Source: Sialis fuliginosa
Taxonomy: Eukaryota; Arthropoda; Insecta; Megaloptera; Sialidae
Reading direction: 5' to 3'
DNA: 64,000 nt
NCBI GenBank assembly: GCA_961205875.1
Contig: OY540813.1
Span: 19,191,001-19,255,000, forward strand
The notes under the pieces are model-generated. The model was not told the origin of the DNA and ran no database searches. It was given only the letters and a program-made list of their open reading frames with translations. A program made the position numbers and the translations under genes. The stretch's first letter is position 1. Each line of letters opens with the position of its first letter. Shown piece by piece: positions 10,594-23,200 of this stretch.

Positions 10594-13327
10594 ACAAATC
10601 TTTTTCTATCACAAAAACAATAACTAAAACGTGTGAGTTAGATTTTGTCGATTTTTTAGCCTCTGAGCAAGTCGCTTATCCTCCACTGCATAGGCGCCGA
10701 TATTTTTTTACTAATGAAGGCAATATTTAATATTTAATGTTGAATCTCGTGGGTGGGGTGGTGGGGAGGGGTGTTAAAACCTATTATTATGTATGTATTT
10801 TAATTTTTAATAATAAATATATCAGCGATCAAAAAGACGTGGTGACATGTGTACATCCTAAAATGTATAGCATTTGCATTATTAACCATTTATTACTCTG
10901 ATAGAGTCTAGATCAAATTCTTTATAATAGCCCCGACATCAGTGATATGATATTGCATTTTATATTAGCTACCAAAATGACATAAATATTAATATGAACA
11001 AAATCTTTCTACCAAGGGCTCGAATATGTTCTCTGCCTCGAGGTTTCAGATAGTTTTACTATGTTATGTAGGCGTTATTAGTAAAAAAAAATTGAAAAAT
11101 GAACAAGGAGTAACATAATTTTTCTTTACTATCTTATTGAATTATTAAAGTTGGTAGCGCCATCTATTGATTACTTACTTAACTACGATCGTGGATACAA
11201 ACCAAATCTGCAATTGTTAAAAATTTCCATTGATATATTTTGTATTTTCTTATTAGTTGTATTATTTACTTTTTATCCCGATAGCCGTATGACTAACATA
11301 CCTGGCCATTCTCTGCACTTATTTTATTTTTTTCGAATGTAATAAAAATGTAAAATGTATTGTGCTGCCATCTTTTCGCTAGTACATTGAATTTTATGTT
11401 TAATAAACTGGTTTGTAACTTTGCCATGTTGAAGTTAATTAACTTACGACACTATACGGTTAAGTCTCGATTTGCATTTGACAATTTTATTTTATTGCGA
11501 TGATATAAAGGTATACATCAAAATGAAGTATTTTACAAAACTATTAATTTACGTAAAACCAGTCCTCAGTATCTGAACTGAATAAAAAGTACCATTTTTC
11601 AAGATTAATTATATTTATATTTTTGTTTGCTTTATATTTATACCTATATACCTAACTGTGACAAACAATTAAACTTCTAGTATAGGTATAGATTCCAAAT
11701 ATTAAAATGCATTGTTTAACATTTTTACCATAATTACATAGCGCTTTGAATAATGCTTTTTTATAGAAAATATGCAATCCCTTATTTTCGTTATCTACTG
11801 AAATTAAAGCTGAAATCGACTGTAAGTCGCGAAAAAATAATAATATATAAAATAGTGAAAATAAATAAATATTTTATCTGGAAAATAAAAATTAAGGAAT
11901 GCTAATGAAAACAGTAAGTAATCCACATATAAGCTTTTATTCATATTTATACTTTTATATGTGTTAAACATTAATAATCATTAGATAAGTAGATATATAT
12001 CTTAAACAAAATATATTAAATAAACATAAATAGTTAATAATAATATATAATTCAACATTTTATGGTTCCTAAACAAATTATTCTTGGTTATTGAATTATT
12101 TAAAAAGTGAACCAGAAATGACCAATTTTGATGTTGAAATGTCACTTTTTAAAATTATCAATGACCAAAATAATTATACGACCATATTGTGATGTATATT
12201 TATTATTATGTTTTGAAATTTCAATATGCTATCTACACATCACTCTGAATTTTATTTTTAATACTAAAAATGGTAGTTGACATTTTCTCCATTTTAAAAT
12301 GCGTGTAATACATATACATATTTTTTAAATATTTTATTATCTAAATATGCGATTACTTTAAATATAAATACAGATATAAATTGTATTTAAAAATAAAAGA
12401 TATACGTCTACGGCCAAAATATATAGTTACTTGTCGGTTATTATCATTATATACGTAACCTGTCAAGTAACTATTTATTTGGGATATAGGTTTTTTACAC
12501 AGAATCTAAAAAATCAAAGAAAATTATTATTCCTGAATGGGGAGGGTATAAAATATTTCTACATTTAATATCAATTTAAAAATACAATTTAATATGATGT
12601 AATATAAAAAAATATTCTACAGCCAACTTCTTGTATACGAAAAAAGCATATAACATCGTATAAAAGAAGATTTTCTGTATCATCAGCATATATAGCTATT
12701 TATGTATTACATTTTTTTTTCGAAAAGCAAGCTTATTTTAGCGAATGACAACTATATCTTATAAAGTATACAATCAATTAAATTATATATTTTTCTATAC
12801 CATATTGCAAGGCATTGCTAAGACAAACTTAGTGACTTTATTTACTTAATAATATCTGTTTTACTATTATTATCATTATATAAATTTATCGAAAAATGGA
12901 ATTTGTTATAATTTTAATCGGCAGGATATTGTTTATTTTTCATTTAACAAATGCATCGAAAAAATAATAAATAAAAAATTCTTTTAAATGAAAATTTTGT
13001 TTTGATACTTATTAAATAAAGCATTTTAAGCAATTCTGTGTTTGTGTCTGCTTGTGTAACTTTACTTTATTTATAATTTTAATTATATTTTAAACAATAC
13101 AAAGGAAAGCATTTTATTATAATAGTACATAGTGATGTAACATTTAAAGATACTATTTAAATGGTGAACGCTGCACCGATTTTTTTTCAAGTTATATCAA
13201 GATTTTAACAACCATTTCAATATTTTTTATTTGTTTTTGTATTTTTTTCTCTATGCTTTTATAAGCATATCTAAAGTTTGTTGTTTGCGGAATTATTATT
13301 TTTTTTCAATTGTAATTCGGGATGTAT
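10594..13327. other. Intergenic AT-rich sequence and ankyrin 3' UTR
   Basis: No exon, RNA gene or clear repeat is recognised. The right-hand few hundred bases are the 3' UTR of the minus-strand gene. On the minus strand AATAAA occurs at 13226-13231 and 13066-13071, about 100 and 260 bases after the stop. The 63-codon open frame at 11151-11342 has no supporting signals. Confidence 0.6.
13226..13231 (-). terminator. Candidate poly(A) signal of the giant minus-strand gene
   Basis: AATAAA on the minus strand about 97 bases beyond the TAA at 13328-13330. A second AATAAA is at 13066-13071. Both lie in AT-rich sequence, so either may be chance. Confidence 0.3.
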
Positions 13328-13409
13328 TTATTTTCGAGCTTGCTTTTCCATTTCTGCCAAGAGTTCCTTCATTTCATCCGACAAACCGTGGAGATTAGCC
13401 GGTACTTCT
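13328..13409 (-). CDS. Ank2: Giant ankyrin-like protein, terminal exon
   Basis: Last coding exon of the giant gene. The minus-strand acceptor is gtttcattacag, and the exon opens by completing an Arg codon split with the preceding 46-base exon (phase 2). It encodes EVPANLHGLSDEMKELLAEM and ends EKQARK before TAA at 13328-13330. The short acidic/basic helical end is the C-terminus of the whole protein. The longer open frame up to 13510 crosses the acceptor and is not coding there. The exon chain is well supported by phase; the ankyrin label comes from the 17215-24162 exon. Confidence 0.75.
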
Positions 13410-13970
13410 CTGTAATGAAACAATGTGATATAAATACAAAACGCAAAACGTGTTCTATGCAAAGCGATAATATAACATAGAATAGGTGAGGCAGTCGAAA
13501 AAGTAAACACTCAGTAGAAAAAGAAATAAAGGATAGTGGCCTATTCTATCTTTGTTAAACACATGTTCGAAATGCATTACCCTTTTACGCGCAAATACTT
13601 CCTATACTTACTCCCACCTACTGTTAGAAAAGAATGTTATTATTTAAACGCCGCTTCCACTTATTACTCTATGTTTTATTATCTCTATGGTTCTAGGTGT
13701 CCAAAAGTATGTTTTACTTTTATTTTTATTATTATTTATTGTGTTCAAATATAAATGTCTATATAATGTATATAATATTATATATAATATATATTTTTTT
13801 TACATATGTAGAATGTTTTTTTGATTTTTTTTTGTAAAAATATAATTCGAGCTGAGAAAAATAAGAGTCTTAAGATGTTTGGATCTTACAATTAGTTTTT
13901 TATTTTGTATTGGCTTTCAAATAGATCTTGATTATTATTTTTGAATTACGTTATTTTAAAATTTTCTCAC
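13410..13970 (-). other. Intron, nothing recognised
   Basis: AT-rich intron between the last two exons, with gtgagaaa donor and cattacag acceptor on the minus strand. The 72-codon plus-strand open frame at 13536-13754 has no support. Confidence 0.7.
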
Positions 13971-14016
13971 CTTTGTTCTATTCCTTCAACAGTCGTCGAT
14001 GCTTCTTCTGTTTCGG
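13971..14016 (-). CDS. Ank2: Giant ankyrin-like protein, 46-bp exon
   Basis: Small exon too short to show as an open frame. On the minus strand it lies between ttttaattacag and a CAAAG|GTGAGA donor. It encodes ETEEASTTVEGIEQ with split codons at both ends: it enters in phase 1 (Ala with the last base of the 105-bp exon) and leaves in phase 2 (Arg with the terminal exon). Both junctions restore the frame exactly, which is the main evidence. It is the only exon after 44661-46985, apart from the last, that is not a multiple of three, so it is probably constitutive. Confidence 0.75.
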
Positions 14017-15967
14017 CTGTAATTAAAACAATAATATTATTAAATATACCTATTAAAGCAAAAAATACACATGCAAGTCAACAAATAACAAAACAAAGGA
14101 AAAATCAGGTGTTGCTTCCTACTTAAGATTCCTGAAAAATAAGTATTCATGAATTCATTATAAAAAAAATATTGCTGCAGGTTCAAAAGAGGAAAAATGA
14201 GTACATAATTAAATCTTCATTAAAAATTTGGTAGTAGTTACTATGTATTGTTAAAATTATTGATTAAGTATTTGCCAAGGTTTATAAGTTAACATTAAAA
14301 TTTTAAACTCTTGATGACTATTGAAATATTTCCATAAGAATTTATCGCTCTTTTAAATTATCGTAATAAATATTTATAATAAAAAAATATGAAATTCTCG
14401 AAAACCTTTAAAATCTTTTTGAATATTAATAGATATAACGTATTATTCTGTAAAAGTTGAAGGTATTACAATGCTTATTAAAAAACAATAAGAATGTGAC
14501 ATCGATACAGACATGCAAAATTTCGAATTCCATAAAATAATTCATTCTTGGTAGTTTATTTATTTTTTTATTAATCTGAAGTATTTTTTAGAAGTTCACA
14601 ACATAGGGCTGAAGAAATTGGGTGAAAATAAGTATATTTATGTCAACAGAACTTTTGATTTTTTTAAGTGTATGAGTATTGGAAGGAGTCCGTTTGGACA
14701 CTAGAAAAGAACAATTTTGTTTGTTTACAACTCAACTGTTTGATAAATATTTTATTAAGCAACATGAGAAAAGACTCGAGTAATTTGTTATTACTGATTT
14801 GTGCAGTGACTATTAATGTGCGGTTTATTCACTAACTTTCCGAATCATTGGTTTTTCGGTTGATCTGTTTATTCCTTATTTTAAGGAAATTTTAGAACTA
14901 CACAATATGAGTGAAAGCCAAAAAAATCTATATGTAATTGAATGACCTTTTTGTTTTGGTTTTCCAATTTAAAAAAAATCGTATATCAGATTGAAATACA
15001 TTATAATATGTTCATGTTAAGTAACGATTATAACCAATTATAAATTTTAATAAATATATTTGTATACAAATTATAAGTGGAGAAAAAATAAATCGCTTTA
15101 CAATCTTTTAAATGACACTACAAAAAATATTTCAATTACCTGTTGAAAATATCTTAAAAGGTAAGATTTGTTAAAAATGGATCACTAATCTTAAAAGTTA
15201 TTTTATCAAAGACGTATTTCAATTACAAATAAATCAAAACGCTCAAGTTCTGTTAACATTAAAGTTTATTATATGGGTTTGTGCAACTACATAATGTGTA
15301 TATGCAGACAAACTTTGGAGAAACATAGATTTTGGTCGAAGAAATAGTAGAAGTAGGTAAGGTTAAAAGTAGAAGTTGGTATCGAAAAAATCATTCTGGT
15401 GTCTAGCTAGTTCTCATAGATACTTTCATATTAACTGTAATTTTATATTTAATTGTTTTTCAAATATCTAAATAAAAACGAATTTTTTTTAAATTGTATT
15501 TTCGTTTTGTCTATAAGTACTTATTTGTAAATGATTTTAAAATTCTAAATAGAATTGTATAGAAACAATATATATTTTATTAACATATATATATATATAC
15601 ATATATATACTATGTTCTTTGTATAGTAAGATAGATTTCAACCTGTCGGAAGTTATTATAAAAAATATCTGAAAATAACTCTACAAAAACTACTTACTAC
15701 CACGTTATCGTTTATACTTATAATGTAATAATAATAGTTCATATGTAATGTTAATGTTGCCCAACTAGCGATTCGTGAAAAATTCACGGCTCGCTCTAGT
15801 TCATACCTATATAATAATTATACACACATTATTTCTGTGCAAAAAATATTGTAATTATCTTAAGTATCTATGAAACATAGACGATATGCGTGAGCTTGTA
15901 ATAGTTGATTGCTAGACACCAGATATATAAAGTTTGTGGTACAAGCACAACGGTACTAGAATAGTAC
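14017..15967 (-). other. Intron with small palindromic relic near 15760-15803
   Basis: AT-rich intron of almost 2 kb. An imperfect palindrome centred near 15781 (cgtgaa-aaa-ttcacg core, flanked by aactagcg and cgctctagtt) may be a transposon end. A TA/CA-type microsatellite lies at 15585-15609. The 61-codon plus-strand frame at 13941-14126 overlaps the 46-bp exon by chance. I see no further exon. Confidence 0.65.
15585..15609. repeat. AT microsatellite with one C interruption
   Basis: Alternating AT run with a single C at 15600, in an intron of the giant gene. Confidence 0.8.
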
Positions 15968-16072
15968 CATGAAGTGGGAGGCCGAACCGCCAGTCATGTT
16001 CGCGTGGATCCACCTCGGTCTGATCATCCACGCTGATTTCGTAACGCAAAGGACGTCGTCTGTTGCCTTGAG
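15968..16072 (-). CDS. Ank2: Giant ankyrin-like protein, 105-bp exon
   Basis: Minus-strand exon between an acceptor at tgtttag (or ctcaag six bases later) and donor TTCATG|GTACTA. It encodes a basic start, NRRRPLRYEISVDDQTEVDP, followed by REHDWRFGLPLH. GC content is clearly above the flanks. Phase 1 in and phase 1 out fit both neighbours. Two in-frame acceptors six bases apart would give proteins differing by two residues (first acceptor adds Pro-Gln-Gly in place of one Arg). Confidence 0.75.
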
Positions 16073-16370
16073 CTAAACATACAATCATTCAATGTTAGGG
16101 TTGCCAATATTCAATAACAAACATTGTAATGCTTTAAGTTATATACTCTAACTTACAATAGAGTAGATCAGTGCTTTACATATTTATGATCAATTTTTAA
16201 CCTTATAAAATCCATGTTTAACTGTGATATATGAGTAATAAGTTAAATATGTTTTATAGTTTCCTATATACGTATATATGTATTAATTATACCATATATG
16301 TGTTAATTGTGTTATGTTTATTATTTCACGTTTCCAGAAGACTTGGCAACCCTATACATAGCACACTTGA

Positions 16371-16411
<41 letters not shown>

Positions 16412-16749
16412 TTCTTTATTCAGTAGTTATATATGTTTTAACATTCATCCATTCTGCTTATATTAGTATGTTTTTATTTATGTGTATTGATATTATTATT
16501 TATTAAATATATTATAAATAATTATATAAGCTACTATGATATGCTGATACTATTATATTATCTTAAAAATTATGTTGAAATTTGAATTTCTGCGCAACAT
16601 AAAAATACCAATCAGTGAATAATTAAAATTAACGTAAATAAATAAGACACAACTAATATTTTTCCTAAAACAAAGCGTCAGTAAGAAATATTTTTATGAA
16701 TTTTTATAAAGCCTTATTATTCTATAAACATATAATCTTAGTTACATAC
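16073..16749 (-). other. Intron with TA microsatellite
   Basis: AT-rich intron containing an 18-unit TA run at 16373-16408. The 91-codon plus-strand open frame at 16231-16506 reads through the TA run as Tyr-Ile repeats and is not a gene. Confidence 0.75.
16373..16408. repeat. (TA)18 microsatellite
   Basis: Uninterrupted alternating TA over 36 bases within an intron of the giant gene. Likely length-polymorphic. Confidence 0.95.
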
Positions 16750-16812
16750 GTTGCACTTTAGTTGTTGACGATCCTTCAATTGGCGAATCTGTGGACTGAT
16801 CCCATCTATCAC
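16750..16812 (-). CDS. Ank2: Giant ankyrin-like protein, 63-bp exon
   Basis: Small symmetric exon of 21 codons on the minus strand, flanked by tttataatag and GCAAC|GTATGT. It encodes DRWDQSTDSPIEGSSTTKVQ plus split codons. It enters in phase 1, joining the CAAG|GT donor of the 6.9-kb exon to make Gln-Gly, and leaves in phase 1. The TDSPIE segment resembles the repeated T-D-S-I-E motifs of the preceding exon. Skipping it would not shift the frame. Confidence 0.7.
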
Positions 16813-17214
16813 CTATTATAAAATACATTGGATTAACAATAACTCAATAACCTCCTATCATAAAGTGCAGTAAGCTCAAATTTTACCAGAATAATAAAAA
16901 ATATTGAAACACAAAATCTAATTCACTGCACTTCATGACACATAATAATATTTTGTTAATATAACTCAACATGCACACAAATTCTATTTTTGTTAGAACA
17001 TTAGTTGAAATTAAATAAAATCGCGTGACCGAACAAAAGCTTGTATAAAATAATAAAATAAAGACATTCTTTGTCCATGCACTTTACTAGTTGATGATAA
17101 AAATGCCATCTGAAACAATAAAATAAAGTAAATGAAATAAAAATATAGATCGAAAATAAGATGCTTTAAGTGAATCGATGACGATTATCAGGACGAAACG
17201 TTAGGATGCTCTAC
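16813..17214 (-). other. Intron; stop codon just inside it
   Basis: About 400 bases of AT-rich intron. The frame of the upstream giant exon reads only four codons into it before TAA at 17201-17203, so retention would end the protein with Arg-Ala-Ser. Nothing else is recognised. Confidence 0.75.
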
Positions 17215-20200
17215 CTTGGGTGGTTATATGACGGGTTACGTAAGTGCGGTGGGTCACAACATCAGAGTCTGAGCTAGCTGGAGTCTCGCCGCGGGCGATG
17301 GAAGTCATCAAGTGGTCGTAATCCGACATGGGGACATTTTCCTTCTCTTTTCTTTCATTCATGTAATGGTGTACGTAAGATTTCATTTCCGATTCACTCA
17401 TATTTTTGTTTTCTGGTTTGATTATAATCCTTTTCTGTATCACTCTTTTTACGTGAACATTACCATCCGCATCAACTTCCTCTGTTTCGTGAACCATCTC
17501 ACCTTCATTGAACTCTTCCATGTATTTTTCAATCTGTCCTTCTACATCTGGCCCACGGAATGTAACTTTTTGTATTTCGGCAGGTAGTTCAACCGTTCGA
17601 TGAATAGTGTGAGAAAATTCTGAACCACTTTCACAGGGTTCGATCACTTCTGTAACATATGGCTTTGATAAATCATCTGTGTAATATCTTGTGTCAAAAC
17701 GATTACTTCCTTCACCACTTGAACTATTGTCATCCGACCATACTTGGCACAATGCTGCAGATAAATCTGCGCCTTGAAATCCAGATGCGACTGCATTTGG
17801 ATCAATAGTGTCTGTACTAGAAACCATGGTATTAGATCCACCGCTTGTAAAACTACCGGAAAACACAGAGTCTGTTTCATATTGGTATGTAGCATGTGTG
17901 GCTGTTGAACTAGATGGTTCAAGGCTGTCTGTGCTTCCTAACATAAGGTCTGCATATTTTACATTAATATCTTTGCTTGATGAACTCGGATCACCTTCTC
18001 TACCACTGGAACTACTTTTATCGTGAAAAATTACTTCACCGATACGTGATCCGTCCTCATCTATAGAATCAGATGTCACAATTAAATTTGCATCCATGCT
18101 AGCTGTCAATTCAAGGGAATCACTGGCAACAATGCTACGATCTTGTAAAGGTTCGTGCATTTCAATACTGTCAGTCATAATGTCTTTTGTTGTTTCACGG
18201 GTTCGATTTTGGAATTCGATTGAATCGGTACTAGTGTTCATTAAATCAATTACATTTTTTAAACTGTCTGAGTTATCATTTAATTCTGACTTTTTGATAT
18301 CTAAACTGTCAGTAGACATAATCATTATATTATCTTGTGAAGAAACATTTTTATCAGCAGGGGCATCCAATTCTAAATCTGGCACCTTTGCGACTTCTTC
18401 AAGAGAATCGCCACGGCCAAGAGATTGCGTTCTATCTAAATCTTTTTGATCTATGAATTTTTCTACATTACTTTGAGCTTGTCTTATTATTTCATCTATT
18501 TCAAACATTCGTTTTTCATAGTCATCCTCTTCAGATTCAGCTACATATTTCTTACTTGTTATAGAGACTGTTTCACAACTTTCAGATTCAGAAAATGTGC
18601 TTTCATGACCTTCATCTATTTGAGCTAGCAAAGCTTCTTCCTCTTTAGCTTTTATTTCAATTTTATGCGCTTGTATGCATGCAGTTTCTAAACCTTCAAA
18701 TTCTTTTAAAGATGAACATGACACATCATCTCCTTGTCCACTTTTACTTGCATAATAACGTTTCGGAAAACTTCCGTTACTTAAGGAATCTTGTGAACCA
18801 TGTTGGTATTTTCGGTTTTCTAATGATATTGCTTGTTCTAAGTTTTCAAATTCTTGTAAACTAGACATCGATATGTCGTCATGATCACTAGAGCGAGTAA
18901 AAAATTTTCTTCCTGCTAAAACATCATAATCGGGAGTACTTGAGAATGAATCTTTAACACTACTATAGCTTCCACCTGAATTTTTCTGTGATCCTAAACT
19001 TCCCATACGCGAACTGGGGTCGAAGTCTGTCATTTCTTCTTCTTTAATATCTTCCAAAGGTAACCTTTCAAATTCCATTTCATATCCATATCCGGCTGCT
19101 GCTGCAGCAGCCATCGCCGCTGCCGTACTTTGATCTTGGAACTGCATTTCCATCCATTTTTTACTTGCTTCCACATCACGTTCGTATTCTTTCAAATTAT
19201 TTTTTCCAGTTTTTTTATCAGAACTTCTCTTATCCATTGTCGGAGGACTATCTTCAAATTCAAATGGTCCCAATTCATCGCTACTAGAACCACCTTCTGG
19301 ATAATATTTGATGTCGGTTAATTTAGCTGGTGCTGATTTTATTAAATATTCTTCTACTTCTCCATCGTGCTTCCTTATATATTTTGGTGCTTTTCTAATT
19401 GCAACACTTTTTCCTTCGGTGTCAGTTTCAGCAGCTTCTCTACCTACTTCTTCAATTACTACAAATTCATCGGTTATGTCAGGTTTTTCTAACATTTCAA
19501 ACGAATCACTTGTTGGAGATTCGGTAGGTGATGATGGTTCCTTAGTTTCTGTTTCATAAATAGTTGTTTTTTCTTCAGTAGTAGTTGAAATTTCACTTCT
19601 AGATTCCGTCATTATTTTCTCATCTAAACACGATTCTATTTCCTCAGGAATCGAATCATCACATTCGTTCAAAATATACTCTCTTCCTTGATCAGTATCT
19701 TCAGAGCTCTTACTTGAAATTGAAGCAGGTGTTTGCGGTGTAGATTTTATAGCTTCGTCTTCTTTTTGTTCGAGTTCTAAATCAGGATAATGGAACCCTC
19801 TATCAATTAATGGTGCCATATGTTGGGTGACAGTAATATCTGGAATATAGGGACTCTGATCTTGAAGATTGGAATCAATATTAGTTTCTTTGACATATTT
19901 TTTTTCTATTTCATGTTTTTCAGCGTCTACGTCTTCTAATATTGTACCAATTAATTTAGCTTGATGAACAGGTGAAGTGTGAGGTACCATTTGGAAAGCA
20001 GCTTCTGCTTCTGATTCTTCGGTACTAGACTTTTCAAGTGATTTAATAGCTAAATCAGAAATATCTGATACTTTTGTAATTATTTCAGATTTCATTGATT
20101 TTATTTTAGATTCAATTGTCACACTTTCTGTTTTAGTGTATTCAATAGAAGTATGTGCAGTTTGATAATCTGGAGAACGAGGATAAGGACTAGAAAATTC

Positions 20201-23200
20201 TAGTTCTGATTCTCTGCCACTACCAGCTTGTGTTCCAGATGATTCGCTCTTTTCATAAACATCAGTTGGTTCTGGTGAAGGTGGTCTTTCTATAGGGTCA
20301 TCTGGAGCTTCCGATGAACATTGTTTAAGAAGTTCGGATAATTCAGAATCAGGTCGATCGTCTGATAATCCTACAGAAATAGCTTTATGACTTTCGGAAT
20401 CAGATTTACTAACTTGAGATTGCGGTCTAGAGTATTCTGAATCAGGTTTTATTTCAGATGCATCAACCTCAGGTTCTCCGTCACTATCAGTTCGTTTAAT
20501 CATCTCTTCAACTTTATCAAACTCTATGTTTTTACTGTCAGCAAAATCTTTTTGGGGTGATTCCATTATAACGGTATGTGCAATAGGAACTATTTGTGAT
20601 ATTATAGTTGGTGTAAATGAAGTACTGCTTTCTTGTCTTCTATGACCTTTCTTTTTCTGCTCAACTGCATTATCATATTCCGGTATGTAATCGACCTGTG
20701 TAGGTCCATTTTGTTCGGTTATGGTTTTTTCTTGAACTTCTATGTTTGATAAGATTTTAGTTTGAATATTTTGATAATCATTATCATATGTTTTTGAAGA
20801 TGCTACATCGCTAACACATTTGATTGAAGCATCATGTGTAACGTTATCTTTGATATCTGATAAAGAATCCTCCATGCTTAACTGTTCTAAACTATCTAAC
20901 ATGTTCATTCCTGGTGTCTGAGTTATGTCAACAACTGTTTTTTGCATCGATGTTTCAGATGTACTTGAATAACTAATACTGCCATCTGCTATACTAGTCA
21001 CGAATTTTTCATCGATTTCTGTACCCGTTTCTGATTGCGGTGAATCTGCAATTATAATTCTTGGTTCTGGTTGGAATGTCATTTCATACGATCGTTTCAT
21101 TTTAGGTGCGATTTCATCTTCATTTACATTAAATGTTTTTATTTCATGTGCTGATGAATCTTCTTCAGAAACATCTATTGATTCATCTGGTTGTGATCGA
21201 TTTACTTGATTAATAGACTGACTATGCCCTAAAATATCTACTGAAGTAATATCAGTAATATGTGGTATTATAGGATCTTTTATTTCTATATCAAAATCAG
21301 CAATTTCATCCTGTATTTCATCATTTTGTGTTTCATCAGGAAAATCTCCATCTAATTCAAATGCAGATGGCACTAGTGTTTCAGATGCTTCCGATACTTC
21401 TACACTAGCCAAATTTCCAGAACTCTCACTATCTAAACTCTTCATACTTTCACGTGAACTTATACTACTAACGGCTGTATGATATTCAGCTGAAGTAGTA
21501 TTGAGATATGATTTATCCTGTGTTGTTAAGGCACTTTCATATTCTGATGATCCTCCAGCAGCCACAAGACCTTCTACATCTGACGAACACGGACGACTTC
21601 GTAAACTATCTTGTTCAAAGCTCTGGTAATAGCTTTCTCCAGAACTAGACCATGCTTCATTGTCAGCTGTAGAACGCCTGTCAGTTGCTCGAAGAACACC
21701 AGCGCCACTACTACTACTAGTATCTGTATCTTTTGTTGTTCCACCCTTACGTAATAAAACGTCACTTGCATCACTTGTACGTAATGAATCGGTATCTGTT
21801 TTACGACATGAAGAAGTAGATGAAGTTTGTTCTTCACAAGATTTTGATTCCGATGTTGAATCTTTGTCTTTAGTAAGTTTTTCTGAAGCTATTCTTTCTG
21901 TTAGTTCTAAATTAATTTCCTTACTAATATTTGAAATAGAGATTTGCTTAGTCATTTCCGCAGCTAATTCGATTTCATTTGTTTTCTCTTCAATCAATAT
22001 CGTTCCAAGTGCTTCAATCTTATGTGAAGATAATATTTCCATGGATTCCTCATCAATAGAATGAACTCTTTCCTCAACTTCGCTCTTTAAGTCTGAAGTC
22101 TCTTTTGTGGTTTTCATAAAACTTTCATGGTGTTTATTCTTAAATTCTTCTTCAATATAGGAATGTGTTTCAGTTTTAATACTGCCATGCATAGTTGTGC
22201 ATTCTGTTGATATGTCTTCATATTGTGTTTCTTCTATTTTATCAATTATTTTTTTTTCGTGAGCTAAGCTTTTAAATTGGAATTCAGATGGCGAGGGCTT
22301 TTTATGCATGCCTGTTTCTAATAATTCTTCTTGTGCAGCATGTAGTGATTCTTGAACTTCTGCTAATGTTTTCTCGATAGCAAGCAAATCAGGTTTTGTT
22401 GATTTTGTTTCGGGTTTTTTAATTTCTGATAATAAATTATTGATTTCTAGGTCAGTACATTTTAAATCCTCATCAGTAATTTCTGTACTTGAAGTTTGGG
22501 TATCAGTGCGTTCAATACTTGAAAGTTGTTTTCTAGCTAAAATTGATTTTACAAGTTCTACTTCACTTTCATCTAATCCCTTTGCTGAAGCTAATTGGTG
22601 TAAATATTCTGACACTTGATTTTGTGCTAATTCTGGATCTGGTGTTGATTCTGATGTTTCTTCGATTTCTGTAGCAAAACAGTCATAGCGTTTTTGAATT
22701 TCGTCTTCTATATTACTAATCAATTCTTTTGCTTTTATTTTTGCTTCTTCTTCGTCTATACTTGATTGAAGATTCAATGGTATTAAATCCTGTTTTTTAT
22801 CTGTCTTAAATTTTGTATCTGTACTGACTACTTGCGTGGTCGGTATGTATGTTACTGCTTCTTCTACAGTGATTGGTTGTGATTGAATTGGGACTTCCCA
22901 TACAGTATCAGGGACATGTTCTTCTGGCATATTAATAGGACTTAATGCTCTTAATTCATGGATGAAGTCTTTTTGTTCCTTTTCTAGGTCTAGGATTTGT
23001 CCTACTTTGCTTATACTATCCAATTCTCTTTCAAATCTTTTTTCGGCGTGAGAAGAACTTTGTTCAATTTCTACAAACTTTTCAGAATCTTCCAATTCAC
23101 TTTTATCTACATGCATTTCTAAAGATAGTCGTATTGTTTGAGAATTATCTAAAGCAATATTTTCTACATTTTCTTCAACTTTCGAACTAATATAAGTTTC

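Noticed and set aside
16231-16506. 91-codon plus-strand open frame
   Set aside because: It reads straight through the TA microsatellite and has no gene-like composition.
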